Shown one piece after another: positions 1 to 4,835 of a DNA stretch of 6,331 nucleotides. Both the position numbers and the translations under genes were made by a program. The stretch spans positions 1-6,331 of the forward strand of contig CAZBDT010000132.1 in assembly GCA_964490745.1 (NCBI GenBank), written 5' to 3'. Numbering within the stretch: the stretch's first letter is position 1; each line of letters begins with the position of its first letter. The notes below the pieces were generated by a model that was given only the letters and a program-made list of their open reading frames with translations, was not told the DNA's origin and ran no database searches. The stretch comes from Litorimonas sp964490745 (GTDB taxonomy: Bacteria > Pseudomonadota > Alphaproteobacteria > Caulobacterales > Maricaulaceae).

Positions 1-31
1 CATTCGCCCCGACCATAACATGTGTGAACAT
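1..31 (-). CDS. Start of a probable VOC (glyoxalase/bleomycin-resistance) family protein, cut by the window edge
   Basis: Only ten codons are visible, reading MFTHVMVGAN from an ATG at 29-31. An AAGGA ribosome-binding motif lies in the AT-rich stretch just upstream, about seven bases from the ATG. The opening resembles the first beta strand of small VOC-fold proteins of the glyoxalase-like type, many of which start with a very similar FTHVMVG sequence. Genes of this kind are often found beside the glutathione-dependent formaldehyde dehydrogenase gene (adhC/frmA) and S-formylglutathione hydrolase. That agrees with the adhC remnants to its right. The start sits directly after the stop of the membrane protein gene (32-34), so the two are probably co-transcribed. 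The identity rests on very few residues and on context, so it remains tentative. Confidence 0.5.
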   Translation of the reverse strand, partial: MFTHVMVGAN

Positions 32-388
32 TTATTTTCCTTTTTTAAAGTTAAATCTTGAAAGACCAAAAATAATAACCGCAAGAATAAGGTGTGCTGC
101 TAGCGAGAATTCAATGCCCAACAAAACATCATCATAATCGACTGATCTCAGCGACCAATATTCCTTATCATCAGGGCCGTAAGCAAAACTTGAAATCGAA
201 AATAAAGACGAAAACCAAAAGAACATGTGTAGTCCGATAGTCTCTCGTTGGCCCATCGGGTAACTAAATTCTCTTTTTTTGATGAAGCTGCTTACCGCAA
301 TGTACGCTGTAATAAGTAGAAAGGAGAATACTAAGCATCCGAGACCCCTGAAAGCCCAGAATAAGTTATGTAATAACCATTCGCCCAT
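32..388 (-). CDS. Small membrane protein of unknown function, three predicted transmembrane helices
   Basis: I do not recognise this 118-residue protein. Three hydrophobic segments are visible at about residues 15-36, 51-69 and 88-109. A basic KKRE turn follows the first, an acidic loop (PDDKEYW, then VDYDD) separates the second and third, and the tail is basic (FNFKKGK). I chose the ATG at 386-388 rather than the GTG at 395-397. The ATG overlaps the TAA of the upstream alcohol dehydrogenase remnant in a TAATG junction, and a weak GGGG motif lies about nine bases upstream. The gene is visibly more AT-rich than the glyoxylate genes, which hints at foreign origin. The next gene begins immediately after its stop. 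Possible roles include a small uncharacterised inner-membrane protein or cargo carried in with the neighbouring vapBC. Nothing in the sequence decides between them. Confidence 0.6.
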   Translation of the reverse strand: MGEWLLHNLFWAFRGLGCLVFSFLLITAYIAVSSFIKKREFSYPMGQRETIGLHMFFWFSSLFSISSFAYGPDDKEYWSLRSVDYDDVLLGIEFSLAAHLILAVIIFGLSRFNFKKGK

Positions 389-522
389 TAAATACACCCC
401 ACGCTGCGAATACTCTCGCCCGCATGCATCAAATCAAACGCCTCATTGATCTCATTCAGTTTCAGCGCATGGGTAATCATCGGGTCGATTTCGATTTTGC
501 CGTTCATATAGATAACCAAACC
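388..522 (-). pseudogene. adhC: 3'-terminal remnant of a class III alcohol dehydrogenase (glutathione-dependent formaldehyde dehydrogenase)
   Basis: About 39 codons match the extreme C-terminus of class III alcohol dehydrogenases: YMNGKIEIDPMITHALKL, then INEAFDLMHAGESIRSV. In the intact family of about 370 residues this forms the end of the catalytic domain. It oxidises S-(hydroxymethyl)glutathione with NAD to S-formylglutathione. Here the remnant starts directly after the vapC stop codon at 523-525, in the same reading frame. Resemblance to the family begins near position 510. The last residues read GCI instead of the usual VVY. A one-base loss in the GTG run with a one-base gain just before the stop would explain this. 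No catalytic or zinc-binding residue is retained, so it cannot be an enzyme. Its codons for the shared GESIRSV motif differ from those in the second remnant at 1190-1285, so the two are not a recent duplication. Confidence 0.85.
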
Positions 523-921
523 TCATCGTTCAAAATCAATAAATGTATCACTCGGAAATTTCCTGCGAAGCTTTATATCTGCTGTCAAAATAGGCGCATT
601 CATTTCACGGCTTAAAGCGATGAATAGACAATCATAGACCGGATGTTCTGATTGAATTGCAATATCAAGCGCATCTTCGATAAGTATTTCATCATCAGCA
701 AGATTCGGGATAGATTTCATATTAAAAAGAAGTTGAACCGCTTCTTCACTGTCAAGGCTTGCAAAGCGAACAGTTTTCCAGAGCGCATTCGCGAGTTCGG
801 ATAGAATAAGTCTGGGCGCATAGCAGTCCGATTCTTCGATTATTTGCCTGAACTTTTTCGTATCTGGCCGCGTCTGGACAGTGCGCATTAAAGCGCTTGT
901 ATCAACAATTATGGCGCCCAT
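523..921 (-). CDS. vapC: VapC-type toxin, PIN-domain ribonuclease
   Basis: This is a complete 132-residue PIN-domain protein, the usual size for VapC toxins. These are magnesium-dependent endoribonucleases that cut RNA, in known cases often tRNA or rRNA, and so arrest growth. The expected acidic residues are all present: D7 in VDTSA, E42 in LSELANAL, D97 in VYDCLFIALS and D115 in TADIKL, so the active site looks intact. The ATG at 919-921 lies three bases after the stop of the antitoxin gene. There is no strong ribosome-binding site, so translation is probably coupled to vapB. In-frame alcohol dehydrogenase coding sequence begins directly after its TGA, so this stop marks a junction with the flanking remnant. 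The RNA target cannot be read from the sequence. Confidence 0.9.
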   Translation of the reverse strand: MGAIIVDTSALMRTVQTRPDTKKFRQIIEESDCYAPRLILSELANALWKTVRFASLDSEEAVQLLFNMKSIPNLADDEILIEDALDIAIQSEHPVYDCLFIALSREMNAPILTADIKLRRKFPSDTFIDFER

Positions 922-924
922 TAA

Positions 925-1158
925 CTAGCGGCTATCTCGATCCTCACGGATCATATCTTCAGGTGCTTGCGGGAAAGCGAAATCTCGCCCTTCGAACAAT
1001 TTATCGACCTTTGCAAATATCTCGGCTTTGGATGGTCGAATATTTTCTGTAATCAATTCACGCAAATATTGCTCCAAGGATTTGCCATCGGATTTTGCGC
1101 GTTGTTTTGCCATTGCTATCACGGCGTCATCTAATTTTCTGATTATGACTTGTCCCAT
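925..1158 (-). CDS. vapB: VapB/FitA-like antitoxin, ribbon-helix-helix DNA-binding protein
   Basis: This 77-residue protein has the two-part layout of FitA-like antitoxins. Residues 2 to about 45 form a ribbon-helix-helix fold, with a beta strand GQVIIRKL followed by two helices that include SDGKSLEQYLRELI. That fold dimerises and binds the operator. The C-terminal tail ending EDMIREDRDSR is the conserved segment that enters the toxin and blocks the PIN active site. I chose the ATG at 1156-1158. An ATG nine codons upstream (1183-1185) would lie inside the operator palindrome and add residues unlike the family. No ribosome-binding site precedes the chosen ATG. The predicted -10 box lies so close that the message is probably leaderless. 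The toxin gene follows after three bases. Repression by VapB alone and more strongly by VapBC is typical of the family. Confidence 0.88.
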   Translation of the reverse strand: MGQVIIRKLDDAVIAMAKQRAKSDGKSLEQYLRELITENIRPSKAEIFAKVDKLFEGRDFAFPQAPEDMIREDRDSR

Positions 1159-1164
1159 AATAAA

Positions 1165-1193
1165 ATGATAGCATAATGCTATCAATCGATCAA
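1165..1193 (-). promoter_or_regulatory. Predicted sigma-70-type promoter of vapBC
   Basis: Reading the minus strand, TTGATC at 1188-1193 and TATCAT at 1165-1170 are separated by 17 bases. They match the -35 and -10 consensus at four of six positions each. The start of transcription would fall at or next to the vapB ATG at 1158, so a leaderless transcript is expected. The -35 box overlaps the TGA (1190-1192) of the alcohol dehydrogenase mini-gene. The promoter therefore begins exactly where that reading frame ends. This is a prediction from spacing and sequence alone. Confidence 0.5.
1166..1184. promoter_or_regulatory. Palindromic operator of vapBC
   Basis: TGATAGCATAATGCTATCA is a perfect inverted repeat with 9-bp arms around a single central base. 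It covers the predicted -10 region and part of the spacer of the vapBC promoter, directly upstream of vapB. This position and symmetry fit a binding site for the VapB ribbon-helix-helix dimer or the VapBC complex, which would block RNA polymerase (autorepression). Binding is inferred from family knowledge. The palindrome itself is directly visible. Confidence 0.7.
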
Positions 1194-1285
1194 TACACCA
1201 CCACGGACCGAATGCTCTCCCCCGATTTTGAGCGCTTCATTGGCGCGAAAGCAACGGCAGCGCAAGTTTTGATTGTGTCGGACAT
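1190..1285 (-). pseudogene. adhC: Internally deleted class III alcohol dehydrogenase: N-terminus fused in frame to C-terminus
   Basis: The frame begins at an ATG (1283-1285) preceded by AGGAG (1292-1296) at a six-base spacing, a good ribosome-binding site. It encodes MSDTIKTCAAVAFAPMK, the standard N-terminus of class III alcohol dehydrogenases, then after a short junction (RS) KSGESIRSVVVY and a TGA. The last part is the standard C-terminus of the same family. About 340 internal codons, holding the zinc ligands, the NAD-binding fold and the active site, are missing, yet the frame is kept. The result is an openable 31-residue peptide that cannot be an enzyme. It may still be translated because its initiation region looks intact. 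It lies directly upstream of the vapBC promoter. A longer GTG-initiated version of the frame reaches to 1417, but only the part from the ATG is family-like. Confidence 0.8.
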
Positions 1286-1566
1286 AAAGAGCTCCTGAAT
1301 TGAGCGACGTGTAAGCGGGTCTGTGGCGGAGGTCCACTCACGAGCAAGAGAGGATGGAGGATGTGTGACCAAGGCGAGCGAGAATTCCCACTGCCTATCA
1401 AGAGACAGCCAAACCATTGACTCTGGGCATTAGGACTGCCCGCAGGTTCGGTCGCCGCGATGGAGACCAAAGTGAAAGTGTTTTTCGCGGGACCGTGCAT
1501 TTGAGCTGCGCTCAATTGCAATACCTGCGGCGATGTTTTTCTAAGCCCCGGCCACGCGACGTGTCC

Positions 1567-1591
1567 GTATTTCATTCGGGGAATGAAATAC
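1567..1591. repeat. Perfect inverted repeat, 10-bp arms, 5-base loop
   Basis: GTATTTCATT pairs with AATGAAATAC around a CGGGG loop. It is the first of three consecutive perfect hairpins. Its first base also closes the weaker neighbouring hairpin at 1549-1567, so both cannot form fully at once. Confidence 0.85.
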
Positions 1592-1600
1592 AATGTCGCG

Positions 1601-1621
1601 CCGAACAGCTAGGCTGTTCGG
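1601..1621. repeat. Perfect inverted repeat, 9-bp arms, 3-base loop
   Basis: CCGAACAGC pairs with GCTGTTCGG around TAG. It is GC-rich and sits nine bases from the hairpin before it and five from the one after. Confidence 0.85.
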
Positions 1622-1626
1622 TTCCT

Positions 1627-1653
1627 AGATATTTGATTCTCAATCAAATATCT
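1627..1653. repeat. Perfect inverted repeat, 12-bp arms, 3-base loop
   Basis: AGATATTTGATT pairs with AATCAAATATCT around CTC. It is the longest of the three perfect hairpins and is AT-rich. One arm contains the stop codon (1644-1646) of the protein-like minus-strand fragment, so the hairpin could sit at the 3' end of a lost gene. Confidence 0.85.
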
Positions 1654-1802
1654 TCGTCATGCCAGCGTTCCAGCCGGTCTGGCACCAGGAAACTCAGCCC
1701 CTCCACATTCGGTGTTCGCCAAATGCTTCTAGGCACACCATCCTTCAAACCAGAAAGCCAACGATCGCTTGCCTGTCCTATGTTTGAAAGAACAGCTTCA
1801 AT
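1644..1802 (-). pseudogene. Protein-like open fragment, about 52 codons, unrecognised; possible gene remnant
   Basis: I do not recognise a family. The minus-strand frame from 1802 to a TGA at 1644-1646 reads like genuine protein, unlike other frames here. It includes the pieces VLSNIGQASDRWLSGLKDG, VPRSIWRTPNVEGLSFLV and PDRLERWHDEDI, with balanced composition and alternating helix-like and loop-like stretches. It lacks an ATG and is closed upstream by TAG and TGA, so it would be the C-terminal end of a broken gene. Another frame stays open from the monooxygenase stop (1916) to 1778 and gives a moderately protein-like sequence, including IPFQRLERNLKRI. A frameshift near 1790-1810 could join the two, but this is speculation. 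Confidence 0.3.
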
Positions 1803-1865
1803 CTATCACAGCTTTGCAAAGTGAGGATTATTCTCTTGAGATTTCGTTCAAGCCTCTGAAACGGA

Positions 1866-1918
1866 ATAGTTTCTATTTTTGCGACATCGGGATTTTGTTT
1901 GGTGAAAGATAGTTTCTA
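1866..1918. repeat. 10-bp direct repeat ATAGTTTCTA, two copies 43 bp apart
   Basis: Copies lie at 1866-1875 and 1909-1918. The second contains the stop codon of the monooxygenase gene (1916-1918). The 33 bp between them show no gene or mobile-element motif. It may be a small local duplication or chance. Confidence 0.5.
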
Positions 1919-3106
1919 CGCCGCCGTTACGTCATGGCCGTAAAGCCAATCCATCCGGCGATGCACAATATTCGGATCAAGTTTTGCCGCGAGCCACATC
2001 GGTCCATATGTTGCGAGTTGGGTGGGCAAAGAGGATTTATGGAAAAGGCCCATATTGGCGCGGGACGCGGCTTGCACTTTGGACGTTCGGGGTAGGCGCA
2101 GGCTTTCATACTCCGTTAAAGGACGACCCTCCGAAATAATCTGGGCCAAAACCCAAGCATCCTCCACGGCCATCGCTGCACCTTGGGCGAGGAAGGGCAG
2201 CATAGGATGCGCCGCATCCCCCATGAGGGCGACCCGTCCGTCGATCCAGCGCTCTAGAGGCGCGCGGTCAAACAAAGCCCATCGGTGAAAATCATCCGCC
2301 GTCTCTAAAATACTTTGAATGACCGGATGCCAGTTTTTGAAATCGGCTAAGGCATCTGCCCGCGTCCCCGGGATCGACCAGCCTTCTTCGCGCCAGTCAT
2401 CTTGTTCAACTACGCCGACAAAATTAGTCAGCTCCCCCTGTGCACCCAATCGATAAGTCACGGCATGACGTTTAGGGCCAAACCATGCGCAGGCCGTTGG
2501 ATTGGGCGCAAGCTCGCCGAGGCGCTCAGTCGGGACAACGGCGCGCCATGCCATATTGCCTGTAAAGTTCGGCGCATCCGCCCCTAACATCTGTTCACGG
2601 ATGGTCGAACGAATCCCGTCTGCCCCTATTAAATATTTACACCACATTTGACGCCCATCTGCGAGCCTGACAGACACGCCGTCATCTTGATTTTCATACG
2701 CCGTGACGCGGGTGTTCAACTCTATCACATGTCCCGGTAAATAACCGGAAAGCGCGGCAATATAATCCGCGCGGTGAATATGGAGATAGGGCGCGCCCCA
2801 TCGATTTTCTGCCGCATGGGCCAGTGGAATATCAAAAACGGGACGACCCGATTGCCCCATCCGCGCCTCTATCGCTTTGGGTTGAAAGGCGTATTTTTTA
2901 ACAACAGGCGCAAGGTCAATTGCGCGCAGGACTTTCACCGCATTAGGCGGGATCTGAATGCCGGCCCCGACGCGCTCCAATGCAGGCGCACGTTCCAGCA
3001 CACGGACCGTTAAACCGTCTTGGATCAGCGCATGGGCCAGCGTTAAACCGCCAATCCCTGCCCCGACAATCAGCACATCTGCATATGATGTGGGTTCTCC
3101 GCTCAT
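1916..3106 (-). CDS. FAD-dependent monooxygenase, salicylate hydroxylase-like (class A flavoprotein)
   Basis: This 396-residue protein has the full layout of single-component class A flavin monooxygenases. An N-terminal Rossmann FAD site, GAGIGG (G15, G17, G20), is followed by E38 in VLERAP for the adenosine ribose. The DG motif GADGIRS is at 161-167, and the GD motif at 296-297 lies in LMGDAAHPMLPFLAQGAA. Length and motif order fit the salicylate 1-hydroxylase, 3-hydroxybenzoate 6-hydroxylase and 6-hydroxynicotinate 3-monooxygenase branch. Known members use NAD(P)H and oxygen to hydroxylate a small aromatic acid in the cytoplasm. The substrate cannot be fixed from sequence. No ring-cleavage dioxygenase, transporter or LysR-type regulator is adjacent, so it looks like an orphan. 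The ATG at 3104-3106 is preceded in frame by a stop four codons upstream. It has no recognisable ribosome-binding site, so leaderless or weak initiation is possible. The aceBA terminator lies upstream, so it should have its own promoter. Confidence 0.88.
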   Translation of the reverse strand: MSGEPTSYADVLIVGAGIGGLTLAHALIQDGLTVRVLERAPALERVGAGIQIPPNAVKVLRAIDLAPVVKKYAFQPKAIEARMGQSGRPVFDIPLAHAAENRWGAPYLHIHRADYIAALSGYLPGHVIELNTRVTAYENQDDGVSVRLADGRQMWCKYLIGADGIRSTIREQMLGADAPNFTGNMAWRAVVPTERLGELAPNPTACAWFGPKRHAVTYRLGAQGELTNFVGVVEQDDWREEGWSIPGTRADALADFKNWHPVIQSILETADDFHRWALFDRAPLERWIDGRVALMGDAAHPMLPFLAQGAAMAVEDAWVLAQIISEGRPLTEYESLRLPRTSKVQAASRANMGLFHKSSLPTQLATYGPMWLAAKLDPNIVHRRMDWLYGHDVTAA

Positions 3107-3157
3107 AGGCGCAACTTAGCGATGATTTGGCGTTGTAGAAAGCTGAAAGTGAATACG

Positions 3158-3196
3158 AAAAAGCCTGTCCCGAAATCAGAGGTATTCGAGACAGGC
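3158..3196 (-). terminator. Factor-independent terminator of the aceBA operon
   Basis: On the minus strand GCCTGTC (3190-3196) pairs with GACAGGC (3163-3169). A further 4-bp CGAA/TTCG pairing inside follows one mismatch. The stem is followed directly by five T's (3158-3162). It lies about 52 bases after the aceA stop and about 50 bases before the monooxygenase start. It separates the glyoxylate operon from the downstream gene. Confidence 0.8.
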
Positions 3197-3248
3197 GAGT
3201 TTTATAAAGCGTGCGGGCTAATCCCACATCTTATGTTGCCCACAAGTT

Positions 3249-4835
3249 TTAAGCCACATCGGCAAATTGGTTCATGGTGTTATGTTCGCCGCCCGCTTTC
3301 AGAGCGCGGTCACCGCCTGTCATTTCCTTAAACGTATCACCAAGATCGGACCCGACCTCATGCTGGTGACGCACGGCGGACACGCCTTTGCGGATTTCCT
3401 CACGCTGGATTTCCTTGACGTAAGCCAGCATTTTCTGATCACCGAAATAGCCTTCTGATAGATCATTCATAACCTTGGCCGTGCCGTGGAAGGTCGGCAA
3501 GGTGATGAGGTTATGGAAGACCCCGGCTTCGCGGGCGATATCGGTTTGGAAAGCCTGTAAGCGGCGATCCGCTTCGATGCCGAGCGGGTCTTCATCATAA
3601 GCAGCAGACATGAGACGGGCTTCGTCATAATCCTCAGCCTTGATACGGCTCTCAGAAATCCAATCCTCACGCACCTGTTTGCGCAGATTCAGTGTCCAAT
3701 TGAAAGACGGCGAATTATTATAGGTGAGCTTTGCGTGCGGTGCTTTTTCTTTAATCCGGTTCACCATGCCTGCAATTTGCGCTACATTTGGCGTGGCCGT
3801 TTCAATCCAGAGCAAGTCCGCGCCGCCCTCGTTTAAGGACGCAATACAATCTTCCACGACGCGGTCTTCTCCCGTCTCAGCGCGGAATTTATAAAGACCA
3901 TTTGGCAAGCGTGTCGGCTTGACCAATTGACCCTCAAGCTGGATCGCGACGTCGCCTTCATTGAGCTCATGCAGATCGGAAACCGGCGTTGTTTCCAGCC
4001 ATTTGTTATATTCCGCCGCATGGTCGCCCGCTTCACGGCTGACCGGAAGTTTTTGTGTGAGGCCAGCGCCGAGCGAGTCTGTCCGCGCGACGATCACGCC
4101 GTCATAGACGCCCAACTCTTCAAATGCCATGCGCACCGCGCGCAGCTTTTCAATAAAATCTTCGCGCGGGACAGTGACCTTGCCGTCTTGGTGACCGCAT
4201 TGTTTAGCGTCAGACACTTGATTTTCAATTTGGATACAGCACGCACCCGCCTTGATCATCTCTTTGGCGAGGAGATAGGTCGCGTGGACATTACCAAAGC
4301 CCGCATCAATGTCGGCAATGATCGGCCGGACATATGATTCAAATCCGTCAATCTTTGCAATGACAGCTGCGCGGTCATCTGTCTCGTTCAGTTCATTGAA
4401 CAGATCATTCAAATCCACTTCATCAGCTTGGCGCAAGGAGGTATAGATCTCTTGGATCAAATCGACGACGGAGGTTTTTTCGTGCATGGACTGATCAGGA
4501 AGATGACCGAAACGATTCCGCAGACCTGCCACCATCCATCCGGAGAGATAGACATAAGCGCGGTCCAGCGTGCCTTTTTGACGTTTAATCGCGCGCATCA
4601 TTTGTTGCGCATGAAAGCCCGACCAACAGCCGAGTGATTGCGTGAATTGAGAGCTGTCCGCGTCATAGCGCGCCATATCATTGCGCATCAGGGTCGCCAT
4701 GGCTTTGGCAATATCAAGGTGAGTCTCATAAGTGTTTTGGGTCTTCAGCTGCGCCAGCGCGTTCAAGTCGATTCCGGCGGGAGCCCCATTGGGGTAGCGG
4801 TTTTTCAGTTCCGTAAGCGTTTGAGAATAAGTCAT
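3249..4835 (-). CDS. aceA: Isocitrate lyase (long, Pseudomonas-type subgroup)
   Basis: Isocitrate lyase splits isocitrate into glyoxylate and succinate in the cytoplasm, the first step of the glyoxylate bypass used for growth on acetate or fatty acids. The 528-residue protein is longer than the E. coli enzyme (434) and matches the roughly 530-residue form known from Pseudomonas and Acinetobacter. The metal-binding ADIDAGFG loop is at 174-181, IENQ at 203-206, and the active-site loop KQCGH has its catalytic cysteine at C213. KQCGH in place of the KKCGH of the short enzymes is usual for this subgroup. VARTDS (249-254) and NNSPSFNW (373-380) complete the active site. The ATG at 4833-4835 overlaps the TGA of aceB in ATGA. 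GGAG (4844-4847) stands eight bases upstream, so translation is probably coupled. No regulatory phosphorylation can be judged from sequence. Confidence 0.96.
   Translation of the reverse strand: MTYSQTLTELKNRYPNGAPAGIDLNALAQLKTQNTYETHLDIAKAMATLMRNDMARYDADSSQFTQSLGCWSGFHAQQMMRAIKRQKGTLDRAYVYLSGWMVAGLRNRFGHLPDQSMHEKTSVVDLIQEIYTSLRQADEVDLNDLFNELNETDDRAAVIAKIDGFESYVRPIIADIDAGFGNVHATYLLAKEMIKAGACCIQIENQVSDAKQCGHQDGKVTVPREDFIEKLRAVRMAFEELGVYDGVIVARTDSLGAGLTQKLPVSREAGDHAAEYNKWLETTPVSDLHELNEGDVAIQLEGQLVKPTRLPNGLYKFRAETGEDRVVEDCIASLNEGGADLLWIETATPNVAQIAGMVNRIKEKAPHAKLTYNNSPSFNWTLNLRKQVREDWISESRIKAEDYDEARLMSAAYDEDPLGIEADRRLQAFQTDIAREAGVFHNLITLPTFHGTAKVMNDLSEGYFGDQKMLAYVKEIQREEIRKGVSAVRHQHEVGSDLGDTFKEMTGGDRALKAGGEHNTMNQFADVA

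Larger units (their letters stand above)
1496..1684. repeat. Cluster of closely spaced inverted repeats (six hairpins)
   Basis: Six inverted repeats follow one another. They lie at 1496-1520 (TTGAGC/GCTCAA core, extended with one mismatch), 1549-1567 (CGGCCACG/CGTGTCCG, one mismatch), 1567-1591, 1601-1621, 1627-1653 (all three perfect) and 1660-1684 (TGCCAG/CTGGCA, 13-base loop). Centres fall near 1508, 1558, 1579, 1611, 1640 and 1672. The last four are 32, 29 and 32 bp apart, close to three helical turns. The arm sequences differ from one another, so this is not one repeat copied. No T-run follows any of them, so they do not look like factor-independent terminators. They could be protein-binding sites, single-strand recombination hairpins or a folded RNA. 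Confidence 0.6.
1286..1915. other. 630-bp stretch without a convincing intact gene
   Basis: Both strands contain long open frames here, but their translations look like random sequence. They are rich in R, S, P, C and Q, with no family motif and no good start. What I can support is the adhC ribosome-binding site at its left end, a cluster of inverted repeats at about 1425-1684, a protein-like fragment at 1644-1802, and a 10-bp direct repeat near its right end. The part at 1297-1424 is probably the old adhC upstream region, inferred from its position in front of a well-formed adhC start. I could not pick out a clear promoter there. Confidence 0.5.

Noticed and set aside
424..615. Plus-strand open frame over the vapC end and adhC remnant
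   Set aside because: It is antisense to two recognisable coding segments and its product resembles nothing.
32..1158. Membrane protein as a third component of the toxin-antitoxin system
   Set aside because: It is separated from vapC by the adhC remnant and has no known link to VapBC. There is no evidence beyond proximity.
1159..1185. Earlier ATG for vapB (adds nine residues)
   Set aside because: It lies within the operator palindrome and downstream of only part of the promoter. The added residues are unlike ribbon-helix-helix antitoxins.
1286..1417. Upstream extension of the adhC mini-gene to a GTG at 1417
   Set aside because: Family similarity begins exactly at the ATG at 1283-1285, which has its own AGGAG. 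The upstream residues match nothing.
1237..1593. Minus-strand open frame (118 codons) overlapping the adhC mini-gene
   Set aside because: Its composition is random-like, it overlaps the clearly family-like adhC start in another frame, and it has no good start.
1567..1653. The perfect hairpins read as factor-independent terminators
   Set aside because: None is followed by a run of T's on either strand, unlike the clear terminator at 3158-3196.
1496..1684. CRISPR array or integron attC sites
   Set aside because: The repeats differ in sequence from one another, so it is not CRISPR. I could not find the paired RYYYAAC and GTTRRRY core boxes in the arrangement expected of attC.
1417..1824. Long plus-strand open frame (135 codons)
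   Set aside because: It runs through all the main hairpins, has no ribosome-binding site, and its translation is rich in R, S, C and Q with no recognisable motif. It looks like non-coding sequence.
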